Source of the DNA: an uncultured bacterium
Lineage (GTDB): Bacteria > Cyanobacteriota > Vampirovibrionia > Gastranaerophilales > Gastranaerophilaceae
Assembly (NCBI GenBank): GCA_902797965.1
Contig: CADBUY010000001.1
Coordinates: 1 to 64,000 of the forward strand
Reading direction: 5' to 3'
DNA: 64,000 nucleotides
Numbering within the stretch: position 1 is the stretch's first letter; every line of letters begins with the position of its first letter. Below are positions 1 through 7,090 of the stretch, piece after piece. The translations under genes and the position numbers were made by a program. The notes beneath the pieces are model-generated. The model made no database searches. It saw only the letters and a list, made by a program, of their open reading frames with translations, and had not been told where the DNA came from.

Positions 1-208
1 CGATTTTGTTACCAACGTTTGTATTAGCGATATCTTCAACAGATTTTGTGTATAAGCCTGATACTAAAGAAGTTATATATCTTGAAACTGATGTTTCTTG
101 GTTTGCTTCTTCAGGAGATACAGTTGCTACTTCATTTTCGAAAGATTCAAAGAAGTTGTTGATTGAGTTAAGTTCTTCGTTTTCGATTTTGTTTGTTGTG
201 AATAACAT
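1..208 (-). CDS. Hypothetical protein, N-terminal 69 residues (cut by window edge)
   Basis: An open reverse frame runs from an ATG at 208 to the window edge with no stop. A purine-rich AGGAGAG ribosome-binding site lies just upstream (about 217-223). The visible protein starts MLFTTNKIENEELN and is acidic, Asn/Glu/Ser-rich and soluble, with no signal peptide or membrane segment. It uses many C-ending codons (AAC, ATC, TTC), unlike most neighbours, which suggests high expression. I do not recognise the family. The forward frame over the same bases (6-245) is its antisense shadow. This gene diverges from the phage block at 527 and probably marks host DNA at the left boundary of that block. Confidence 0.6.
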   Translation of the reverse strand, partial: MLFTTNKIENEELNSINNFFESFENEVATVSPEEANQETSVSRYITSLVSGLYTKSVEDIANTNVGNKI

Positions 209-526
209 CTGTTCTCTCTCCTATGTATCGCTTACATATATATAAAGTATATAACTAATCAGAAATTGCCTTTTTGTCTTTAATTATTAAGAAATGTAAA
301 ATTGAATTTAAAAAAATGGCAAATTTGTAATAAAAATCAATACTTTGGAAGAAAGGGGGAGGGTAAATATCCTGTGAAGTATCTCATAATTGAGATTCTT
401 CGGTAAAGCCTAAGAATGACAATACTTCATATTTGTCGGCATAGTAATGCCGACCTATGGGTCTACCACTTCAGCAAAGCCTAAGAATGACAACATGCAT
501 CTCTCTACATAAAGAAAGGAGTCTAA
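209..526. other. Intergenic region with short repeats, host/phage boundary
   Basis: No gene is visible in this 318-base stretch. The left part holds the leader of the reverse gene. The right part (about 385-495) is made of small repeats: an 18-base direct repeat AAAGCCTAAGAATGACAA at 405-422 and 476-493, and between them a perfect 8-bp hairpin GTCGGCAT-AGTA-ATGCCGAC at 435-454. The SD of the first phage gene (AAAGGAG) closes the region at about 515-521. Confidence 0.7.
435..454. repeat. Palindromic repeat GTCGGCAT/ATGCCGAC, copy 1
   Basis: A perfect 8-bp inverted repeat with a 4-base loop, followed by CCTA. The same palindrome with a one-base loop change, also followed by CCTA, occurs at 6750-6769. 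The two copies bracket the tail-gene block 527-6669. Confidence 0.7.
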
Positions 527-2059
527 ATGCAAAAAACTGCGTTAATCTGTAACAATTTTGCAGGAATAAACAGAACTTCTGCTGTCTATTCCTCATCTGT
601 TGTTACAGCTTCTGATATACAAAATGTCGAATTGTATTCTACCGGCGTTAACTCCGGTGTCGGCATAAGAACGTCAAAGGGTAATATATCTGTTTGTGAT
701 GATATACCTGATGATGAGAACGTAATTAATATTTTTGAAAGTGTTCAGAATGGACATACATATTTTTTTGTCCATACTGAAAATGCACAAAAAGGCAGGA
801 TTTATTTATTTAACAGAGAAGCTGAAACGCTTGTTCTGAAAGTTGATAATCTTGCCTTAACAGGCAAATCTTGCGGTTGTGATGCTTCTCAAGGCTGGGC
901 AGATTTGTTTGTGTTTTCAAACGGTATAAATCTGTTATCTATTCAGATAAACAAGTATACTGAGGGGGTTCTTGATGAAGTTTATATTATGGAACTTCAG
1001 GATGCTGACGGCAGAGATATCAAAGGTCTTGGAGTTGTTATTTTTGCAGGAAGATTGTGGATTTTTTCAAACCAAATCCTTTGGTATTCCGCCCAGGAAA
1101 ATATTTATGATTTTTCAACTTCTGGAGCAGGATTAGCAACGTCAGCAGGATACATTGAATTTGTTAAAAATATTACTGCAATTTATCCTTATCTGGGAAC
1201 TTTGGCAGTATTTCACAAAAATTCTTCTTCTCTTATAACGGAAGCAGAAGGTGTTTTTTCTAAAACAATGGACTCTCCCGGTGGTTGTGCGGGATATAAT
1301 TCGCTTGTGTTCCATGGAACTGAGTTATATTTTTATGATGATACTAAAAAAGGTGTTTTTTGTTTCCGTCAGGTTGTGAACGGTGATAAAACTTTAGGCG
1401 AAAATATTGCTCTCGATATTCAGGAAGAGCTTTATGACATCCCTCTTTCTCAAACGCATAACATTAAGGCTCTTTCGGTTGTAACTTCAGACAGAAATGA
1501 GGTTTGGTTCTTAGTTCCGACTTCTGATGCTGATTTTTCAACTATTTTAATTTATGATTACATCCGACATTCCTGGGTAAAACGTAAATGCCAGAAAATA
1601 AACTGTTTTAACGTAATTGGCGGAGTATTGTATTCTGCGGGAAAAAAGATTTACGAAGAATATGCATCTTCCACTTTTGACGGAATTTTTATAAGCTCGT
1701 TTTATAAATGTACACCTTTTATCCTGAGAAACGAAAGTTCAAAGAAAGTTGTTTATCCGCCAAAATTAACGCTGGATTTGCATTATAAAAACAATTTTTC
1801 TGTTGAATATATTAAAAACTACAACGAAAAAACATTAAAGGTAAAGCAAATAACAACCAAATCTATCGGAAGTTATCTGTATTTTGATATCGGGTATTGG
1901 GATAAGTCATATTTCCCGAGTAAGGACTTAAATACTTCTAAAAAGCTTCCTGTATCTTTGTTCAAAAGTTTACAAATGACTTTTTCTACAAAAGAAGCCG
2001 GTGAGGATTTTTGTATCAGAAATCTTGAATTTGAGAAGCTGAAAGTTAAGACGGCATAA
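527..2059 (+). CDS. Phage tail/head-tail protein, beta-propeller-like
   Basis: First gene of the phage block; 510 residues, ATG preceded by a strong AAAGGAG. No signal peptide or membrane helix. The sequence is a succession of short beta-strand-rich stretches with GRLWIF, ILWYSA and FYDDTKKGVFCF-type patterns and an SPGGCAG segment. This recalls phage stabilisation/tail-hub proteins of the P22 gp10 kind, which have propeller-like folds. The resemblance is by eye and the exact family is uncertain. A structural role at the tail or head-tail junction is inferred from the following co-directional genes (next start 19 bases downstream) and the terminase further down. Confidence 0.55.
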   Translation: MQKTALICNNFAGINRTSAVYSSSVVTASDIQNVELYSTGVNSGVGIRTSKGNISVCDDIPDDENVINIFESVQNGHTYFFVHTENAQKGRIYLFNREAETLVLKVDNLALTGKSCGCDASQGWADLFVFSNGINLLSIQINKYTEGVLDEVYIMELQDADGRDIKGLGVVIFAGRLWIFSNQILWYSAQENIYDFSTSGAGLATSAGYIEFVKNITAIYPYLGTLAVFHKNSSSLITEAEGVFSKTMDSPGGCAGYNSLVFHGTELYFYDDTKKGVFCFRQVVNGDKTLGENIALDIQEELYDIPLSQTHNIKALSVVTSDRNEVWFLVPTSDADFSTILIYDYIRHSWVKRKCQKINCFNVIGGVLYSAGKKIYEEYASSTFDGIFISSFYKCTPFILRNESSKKVVYPPKLTLDLHYKNNFSVEYIKNYNEKTLKVKQITTKSIGSYLYFDIGYWDKSYFPSKDLNTSKKLPVSLFKSLQMTFSTKEAGEDFCIRNLEFEKLKVKTA

Positions 2060-2077
2060 AAAAGAAAGGAATAAAAA

Positions 2078-2674
2078 ATGGGTAAAAAATCAGAAAGTAC
2101 CACAAGAACGGTATATAGTAACACAACAACAAAAAATCCGTATGCCTTTGCAAAAACCGACAATAGCGGCACTGTTGCCGGATTTCAGGATGGTGCGCTT
2201 AATTCTGTATATCAGTTTGTTAACAAAAATATTGATTCCCTGTTGGATGAATATATTAATCCGACTCTTAATTCAACGACAAATCAGGCAAAGTTAAATT
2301 CATTCATAAACACATTAAATCAGCAGACAAGTGCTAATTTAGAAAATAATATTATTAATCCGCTTTCAAAAAGAAATATGATAAGAAGCTCTCAGGCAAA
2401 TGATTTATATAGAAATCTTGCAAGTCAGAATGTTTCTGCAGTTTCAGATTATGCGAATAATTTATTATCTTCTTCTCAGGAAAATACGGCAAAGATGCTA
2501 GCAAATCTGTTTTCATACTATATGCAAGGCGCAAATTATCTTGCTGATATGCAAAAACAATCATTACAAACAAGCAGAGGCAATGCCTCAACTTATACAA
2601 ATGGCGATGGTAATAATTCAGAACTTCTTTCAAAGGCTGCTGCAATGGCAATCGCTGCAATGTCAGCTTTATAG
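2078..2674 (+). CDS. Probable phage structural protein, Asn/Ser-rich helical
   Basis: 198 residues; ATG with AAAGGA 10 bases upstream, 18 bases after the previous stop. The protein is rich in Asn, Ser, Gln and Ala. It has predicted long helices (roughly residues 45-160) and an alanine-rich C-terminus (LLSKAAAMAIAAMSAL). It has no signal peptide. Such proteins often sit between tail-hub and fibre genes in gut podovirus-like genomes, where they may be internal or tail-tube-associated. I cannot assign a family. It shares the operon with the beta-propeller gene and the small membrane protein that follows. Confidence 0.5.
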   Translation: MGKKSESTTRTVYSNTTTKNPYAFAKTDNSGTVAGFQDGALNSVYQFVNKNIDSLLDEYINPTLNSTTNQAKLNSFINTLNQQTSANLENNIINPLSKRNMIRSSQANDLYRNLASQNVSAVSDYANNLLSSSQENTAKMLANLFSYYMQGANYLADMQKQSLQTSRGNASTYTNGDGNNSELLSKAAAMAIAAMSAL

Positions 2675-2685
2675 GGGGGGGATTT

Positions 2686-2925
2686 ATGGATAAAGAATTT
2701 TTACACAAGTACGCACCGCTTTTAATTCTATGTATTGCGGTGATTCTTCAATATAACATTTTTGTTACGCCTGCAAAGTTGGAACAAACGCACAGAGAGA
2801 TACTTTCAGAGGTATCTCAGATTTATATAACAAAATCAGAGTTTAGTATTGTAAAAGAACAGCTTGTAGATATTAACAAAAAAGTTGATAAAATTTATGA
2901 CACTATAATTAACGAAAGGGGGTAA
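2686..2925 (+). CDS. Small phage membrane protein with one N-terminal helix
   Basis: 79 residues. An N-terminal membrane segment (about 9-27, APLLILCIAVILQYNIF) is followed by an amphipathic, charged helix that could form a coiled coil. The size and layout fit several small phage proteins (holin-like, spanin-like, or haemolysin XhlA-like), but no diagnostic motif is present, so lysis is only a guess. The ribosome-binding site is part of a run of eight G (2674-2681) that starts in the stop codon of the upstream gene. The stop codon overlaps the leader of the next gene by design: the TAA is 2 bases before its GTG. Confidence 0.5.
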   Translation: MDKEFLHKYAPLLILCIAVILQYNIFVTPAKLEQTHREILSEVSQIYITKSEFSIVKEQLVDINKKVDKIYDTIINERG

Positions 2926-2927
2926 AT

Positions 2928-3449
2928 GTGGCATTAGAACGTATCGAGTATGGCGCTCTGGCGTCATCTAAACTCTTGAATGATAATTTTGAATACTTAG
3001 ATAACAGAATATCTTCCGTTGCAGATAATTTGGCATCTGAAAGTTCCGGCATATATTCAAATATTGCAAGTATGAATAGTAGTTTAACCCAAGCTGATGA
3101 AAATTTGGCATCTGATATAAGTGATTTGGAAACGAATTTGAATACACTGAGAAATGAGTTTGATTCAGTTGATTTAACTCCAAAATACACTAATGCGATA
3201 ACTGTAGTAAACTCCTCCGGCGGAGGTTCTTATAATATAAATTGGAACGGATGGCTTGCTTTTGATTTGTATTGCAATGCAAACAGTGCAAGATATCAGT
3301 TTTATATTGATGGCGTAATGGTTGGTGCAACGGCTTCTGACGAAGGTGACCGAGCAGCAGGAATTGTTATGGTTAAAAGCGGCTCTGTTGCAACTTGGAA
3401 CGGAAGTCAGAGTATTGTAATTAAAAAAGTACCGTTTGTGGGAGGTTAA
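2928..3449 (+). CDS. Short tail-fibre-like protein with coiled-coil stalk
   Basis: 173 residues from a GTG start. AAAGGGGGT precedes it and no better in-frame ATG exists. Residues about 15-90 form a heptad-like coiled coil (SVADNLASESSGIYSNIASM and similar). A C-terminal beta-rich globular part follows (about 95-173) with a Gly-Gly turn and repeated aromatic strands. This stalk-plus-head layout is typical of trimeric tail fibres or baseplate decorations. It lies immediately upstream of another small phage gene, with the ribosome-binding site inside its own 3' end. Confidence 0.5.
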   Translation: MALERIEYGALASSKLLNDNFEYLDNRISSVADNLASESSGIYSNIASMNSSLTQADENLASDISDLETNLNTLRNEFDSVDLTPKYTNAITVVNSSGGGSYNINWNGWLAFDLYCNANSARYQFYIDGVMVGATASDEGDRAAGIVMVKSGSVATWNGSQSIVIKKVPFVGG

Positions 3450-3450
3450 T

Positions 3451-3948
3451 ATGTATTACAGAATAAAAGATAACGAGATTTTTGACTACGCTGATTATGA
3501 ATACGCTAAAGAGTGTCAATTTACTGCTTTATGTACAATGAGCGAGTTTGATAAAAATAGGGATAACTACATTATAAGTGATGGTCAAATTGTCCTAAAT
3601 CCTGAGCTTGAGCAGATTTTGCAAAGAAAAAGACAACAGCAGTTTGAAAGTGATTTTTTCTTAACTACTTTAGGCTGGATAAGAAGAAAAGTTAATATGA
3701 AAGACGGTACCGTAAAAGATTTTCTGTCGGACATTCTTTTATCAGTAAAAGCAGGGCTTGAACTCGGGCAAAATGTTGAGTTAATAACTTATCAGACTCC
3801 TGATTTTACAAAAGAACTGACCGCAGAGTATTTAAAATCTTTGCAGGAAATTAAGTCTGCAACTGCTGAATTTATACAGGAATGTTTGTTTCAAACAGTT
3901 AATGATTTTTGGGTAAATGAGGGAGGTAATAATGGCGTTTCAGATTGA
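3451..3948 (+). CDS. Phage protein of unknown function, between two fibre genes
   Basis: 165 residues from ATG 3451, chosen over an upstream in-frame TTG because GGAGG lies at 3441-3445. The N-terminal third is beta-rich with an aromatic, acidic composition (MYYRIKDNEIFDYADYEYA). The rest is helical and charged. No recognised domain. Position directly after a short fibre and before the main fibre would suit a fibre-assembly factor or a baseplate adaptor, but this is inference from order only. Its 3' end overlaps the next gene by 17 bases, indicating translational coupling. Confidence 0.45.
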   Translation: MYYRIKDNEIFDYADYEYAKECQFTALCTMSEFDKNRDNYIISDGQIVLNPELEQILQRKRQQQFESDFFLTTLGWIRRKVNMKDGTVKDFLSDILLSVKAGLELGQNVELITYQTPDFTKELTAEYLKSLQEIKSATAEFIQECLFQTVNDFWVNEGGNNGVSD

Positions 3949-4303
3949 TAAGAATGGTAATATATCTATGTTTCAGGGTGATAGCGGACTGATTACAATC
4001 AGGGGGCTAAATCCTAATAAAAATTTTACGGTATATTTTGCTATTCAGGATAAAAACAGAAAACCTGTAGGAGAAGAATTATCCGTAAGCAATAATAACA
4101 ACGATTATGTCGTGTTCCATCTGACTGGAAGTTATACGGATTTATTGAAAGTAAAAAAGGACGAGCCCTGTTCCGTATATTATTACGGACTCAAAGTCTG
4201 TAATGAAGATGAACAGCGTGAAGAAACTCTGCTTGTGGCGTCTGAACAGATAGGAGGTCTAAATACTATAACGGTTTATCCTAAGAAAGTTGAAGGTGAT
4301 TAA
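3932..4303 (+). CDS. Phage beta-sandwich protein, baseplate/fibre-associated
   Basis: 123 residues. ATG 3932 is preferred to an upstream frame extension because GGGAGG lies at 3921-3926. The start lies inside the upstream coding region. The sequence MAFQIDKNGNISMFQGDSG followed by TIRGL...FTVYFAIQDK is beta-strand-rich and resembles the small immunoglobulin-like or N-terminal BppU-like domains encoded beside phage fibre genes. It ends exactly before the start of the large fibre (stop at 4301-4303, next ATG 4305), so the two are very probably made together. Confidence 0.45.
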   Translation: MAFQIDKNGNISMFQGDSGLITIRGLNPNKNFTVYFAIQDKNRKPVGEELSVSNNNNDYVVFHLTGSYTDLLKVKKDEPCSVYYYGLKVCNEDEQREETLLVASEQIGGLNTITVYPKKVEGD

Positions 4304-4304
4304 T

Positions 4305-6209
4305 ATGACACAGAATAATTTATATATGGAAAATGATGAATTGAGGCTATATGTTGATGTTCAGCCTTTAACAATCGATGTGTTGGAAAACAGTAAAAAT
4401 GAGGCAGCCGCAAGCGCTGAGGACGCAAAACAAAGCGCAGAAAGTGCAAGTAATGCTTTAAGCAGTATGATTGATTACAAAAATCGGCTGGAAATATTTT
4501 ATGCACAGGCATCAGATAATCTTTCCTCTTTATTAAATAATGCAATTGAATCAATTATTAATACTAAAAATACTGTATTAAACACTATTCAGACTCTTGG
4601 TGAAACGGTTCTCAGTAATATTAACAATACGTTCAATGAGGTTAAAAATTCCATTCAGACTCTTGGACAAAGTTATGTTAATCAGGCTAAAGATTATGCT
4701 GATGAGGCAAAAAATATTGCTGATAATATAGTAAGTTTAGAACATATAAATCAGTATAAAGCATTAGAAACGGGGAATATCTCTTCTGATAATAATGTTT
4801 TACCCTGGATTAGGAAAATGGCTTATTCCACCTTTGACCGTTCAAAATTTACAGTAGTCGGCAGTCCTGTTATTACAGATGATGGGATTGCAAGCGGGTT
4901 TAGTGGTGAGAATTATTTAAAATTACCTAATTTTGATGTAACGGGAAAGAGTTTTGAGTTTGACCTAGGTAAAGTTTACGTTCCTGCTTCTACAGGAGCT
5001 TCTCATGCTTTATTTAACGTTCTTGTAGGTACAACAGAAGCATCAAATGTTTTAAATTTTGCCGTAGGTTCAGCTGGGGAAATGTATGTTTCAGGAGCTA
5101 ACAAAAATGCCGCTGTAAAGTATTTAACAGGCTATTCTTTAAATAATTATTACTGGCTTAAAATAGGTTCAGATAATTCGACTATTGTTTATTGTAAAAT
5201 TTCTACAGATGGAGTTAATTATACAACAATTACAACACCACTTTTAAACCCATACACTCTTTTTACTTATCTTGGTATAGGGCGAGGCAACAATACTACT
5301 TCGTATTGGCTTGGGGATTATGATTTAAGACAGTTTAAACTTTCAGTTGACGGAGTAGAGGTTTTCAGCGGAAACCGAACAGGCATAGATACGATTAAGC
5401 CAGATAATTATACTGTAGTCGGTACACCTACTATTAGTGCGGATGGAATACTTGATAAAAGTGTTTACGAAACACAAGAAGCTGCTTTAGGTAACTATTT
5501 ATCTCATTATATCGGTGACATACCAACTACATCAACTATTAGAGTAGAATGTAAGTTTACGGTTAAAAAATTACAAGGAGAAACTGGCGGTGCAGGTGGC
5601 TTGTACGGATTAAGAAATGAGAGTAGTTCGCATGGTATAAACGTACCAATATTAGAATCAAATAATACAATCCTTTCTGTGTACGGCGGAGTGAGTAGTG
5701 TAGGTTTTTATACATTAAATATTGGAACAACTTATTATCTAGAAACTATAGATACCTTCACTCAAAAGACAGTTAATATTTATGATGCTAATGATAATTT
5801 ATTAAAAACAGGTACATACGACAAAACTATTCAAGACAGTGAGTCTTGGGAAAATGTAACATTCTACATTAGTCAATCAAGTGCTACCCAGCAAGGTAAC
5901 AACTCTTGTAGTTTTGACTTAAACGAGTTGAAAGTATGGATTGACGGCAACTTAGTTTATCAGCCTTGCTTGAAGATACCGTATACCTATGCTGGTAATG
6001 GAAAAGGCTATAATGCAAGTACAGGTTCTAAGATTGTTCAATCTATATATCGTGACCGCGTATCTGATGTGTATGAGCAATTTGGATATGCGCCTTATTA
6101 TACTTTGTCTGATACAGATTTTACACTTCCGCAAGGGGAATTGTACGGAATGATTGAAAACCTCAGAAAATTAGTCATAGAACGAACCTCTCAGGTTCAG
6201 GGTGATTAG
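4305..6209 (+). CDS. Large tail fibre with two tandem lectin-like domains
   Basis: 634 residues from ATG 4305 (GAAGGTG upstream; a TTG 15 bases earlier is less likely). Residues about 30-150 are an Ala/Ser-rich coiled-coil stalk (EAAASAEDAKQSAESASNAL). Two homologous beta-rich domains of about 185 residues follow. Each opens with T-V-V-G-(S/T)-P-x-I-x-x-D-G-I and closes with a D-L-x-x-(F/L)-K-(L/V)-x-(V/I)-D-G strand (about 183-355 and 370-550), like concanavalin-A/LamG-type folds. A short C-terminal helix (GELYGMIENLRKLVIER) ends the protein and may be a trimerisation or chaperone segment. Likely the receptor-binding fibre. No template/variable repeats or reverse transcriptase were seen nearby. 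Confidence 0.65.
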   Translation: MTQNNLYMENDELRLYVDVQPLTIDVLENSKNEAAASAEDAKQSAESASNALSSMIDYKNRLEIFYAQASDNLSSLLNNAIESIINTKNTVLNTIQTLGETVLSNINNTFNEVKNSIQTLGQSYVNQAKDYADEAKNIADNIVSLEHINQYKALETGNISSDNNVLPWIRKMAYSTFDRSKFTVVGSPVITDDGIASGFSGENYLKLPNFDVTGKSFEFDLGKVYVPASTGASHALFNVLVGTTEASNVLNFAVGSAGEMYVSGANKNAAVKYLTGYSLNNYYWLKIGSDNSTIVYCKISTDGVNYTTITTPLLNPYTLFTYLGIGRGNNTTSYWLGDYDLRQFKLSVDGVEVFSGNRTGIDTIKPDNYTVVGTPTISADGILDKSVYETQEAALGNYLSHYIGDIPTTSTIRVECKFTVKKLQGETGGAGGLYGLRNESSSHGINVPILESNNTILSVYGGVSSVGFYTLNIGTTYYLETIDTFTQKTVNIYDANDNLLKTGTYDKTIQDSESWENVTFYISQSSATQQGNNSCSFDLNELKVWIDGNLVYQPCLKIPYTYAGNGKGYNASTGSKIVQSIYRDRVSDVYEQFGYAPYYTLSDTDFTLPQGELYGMIENLRKLVIERTSQVQGD

Positions 6210-6210
6210 T

Positions 6211-6669
6211 ATGTTCTGCTGGTATTCAGACAAAAAGGCAGGCATATTCTTTAATGAAATGCCTCTGGTCGGAGTAAGGTACTCTATTCCATCTATGACA
6301 AAATATGAAAAGAAGTCTGTTGAAAGGTATCCTTTTATTTGTAGAAAAGGGCTGAAAGTATGTTTGAAAGATTATGAGAAAAGCAGGTATTATGAATTCA
6401 AAATTCCTAAAGGATATTGTTATGACGGAGCGTCTGTTCCGCGTCTTTTTTGGAGAATTATCGGTTCAAACACCGATAACAAATTTTTAATTCCTGCTCT
6501 TATTCATGATGTTCTTTGTGAACACCATGAATACATAAATAATGACAGAGCTTTTTCTACAAATGTTTTTTCTGCTTTACTCAAAAGCAGCGATATAAAC
6601 TCTTTCAAACGATTTTTAATGAAAAATTCTGTAGCATTTTATCAGACAATATTTTGTAAATGGAGGTAA
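6211..6669 (+). CDS. DUF1353 family phage protein
   Basis: 152 residues from ATG 6211, one base after the fibre stop; an in-frame GTG at 6202 overlaps the fibre gene and is less likely. The central stretch YCYDGASVPRLFWRIIG followed by ALIHDVLCEHH matches the conserved core of DUF1353 proteins (DGAS-(I/V)-P...W; H-D). These are common in tailed-phage genomes near tail or lysis genes, and their conserved Asp/His residues suggest a metal site, but their role is unknown. The gene is the last of the tail block and is followed by a strong terminator. Confidence 0.75.
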   Translation: MFCWYSDKKAGIFFNEMPLVGVRYSIPSMTKYEKKSVERYPFICRKGLKVCLKDYEKSRYYEFKIPKGYCYDGASVPRLFWRIIGSNTDNKFLIPALIHDVLCEHHEYINNDRAFSTNVFSALLKSSDINSFKRFLMKNSVAFYQTIFCKWR

Positions 6670-6676
6670 TATAAAT

Positions 6677-6712
6677 AAGGCAAGGTTTGAATGCTCAAAC
6701 CTTGCCTTTTAA
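6677..6712 (+). terminator. Rho-independent terminator of the tail block
   Basis: A perfect 14-bp stem (AAGGCAAGGTTTGA, 6677-6690, with its complement 6695-6708), a 4-base loop and a T-rich tail. It lies 8 bases after the DUF1353 stop codon. Confidence 0.9.
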
Positions 6713-6749
6713 TATCATCTTTTTATGTATTTTGATGCATAAAGTTATT

Positions 6750-6769
6750 GTCGGCATAATAATGCCGAC
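6750..6769. repeat. Palindromic repeat GTCGGCAT/ATGCCGAC, copy 2
   Basis: Perfect 8-bp inverted repeat with loop AATA, followed by CCTA as in the copy at 435-454. Confidence 0.7.
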
Positions 6770-6778
6770 CTACTCGAA

Positions 6779-7015
6779 TTGATATTGTTTCGCAAATATT
6801 GATTGTTCGTTTCGTTAGGCTTGGGGACAAACAACCATTGCTTCGGTACCTAACGTAATGAGCAAACAATGTTGGTAAGACAATATCAAAATCGGCATTG
6901 TTTGAGCGTAAGCGAGTTTGCCGATTTCTGGTCGAACCATACAATTGTTTAGCGAATGAAGTTCGAGTACCGAGAGTTTCTTTCTGTTCCTTTCTTTGCG
7001 GTCAAAGAAAGGAAC
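6779..7015. repeat. Array of fold-back hairpins between DUF1353 gene and terminase
   Basis: The 421 bases between 6670 and 7090 have no convincing gene but contain consecutive inverted repeats. One is an imperfect fold-back whose ends TTGATATTGT (6779-6788) and ACAATATCAA (6880-6889) are perfect complements, with a second complementary layer inside (around GTTAGG and CCTAAC). Next is AAATCGGCA/TGCCGATTT (6889-6897 and 6919-6927). Last is a perfect 13-bp stem GTTCCTTTCTTTG/CAAAGAAAGGAAC with loop CGGT (6986-7015). It may be a nest of inserted palindromic repeats or a structured RNA. Confidence 0.6.
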
Positions 7016-7090
7016 ATTAAAAAGAATTGAAAACATTGTAAAACTTATACGCCAAAATGCATAAAATGATGTATTAAAAAGGAGGTTAAG

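Noticed and set aside
6-245. Forward reading frame of 79 residues at the left edge
   Set aside because: It lies antisense to a reverse frame (1-208) with an SD and plausible start; the forward frame has no SD and a composition like a shadow.
4305-6209. Diversity-generating retroelement acting on the tail fibre
   Set aside because: No reverse transcriptase gene and no template repeat matching the 3' end of the fibre gene are visible in the window.
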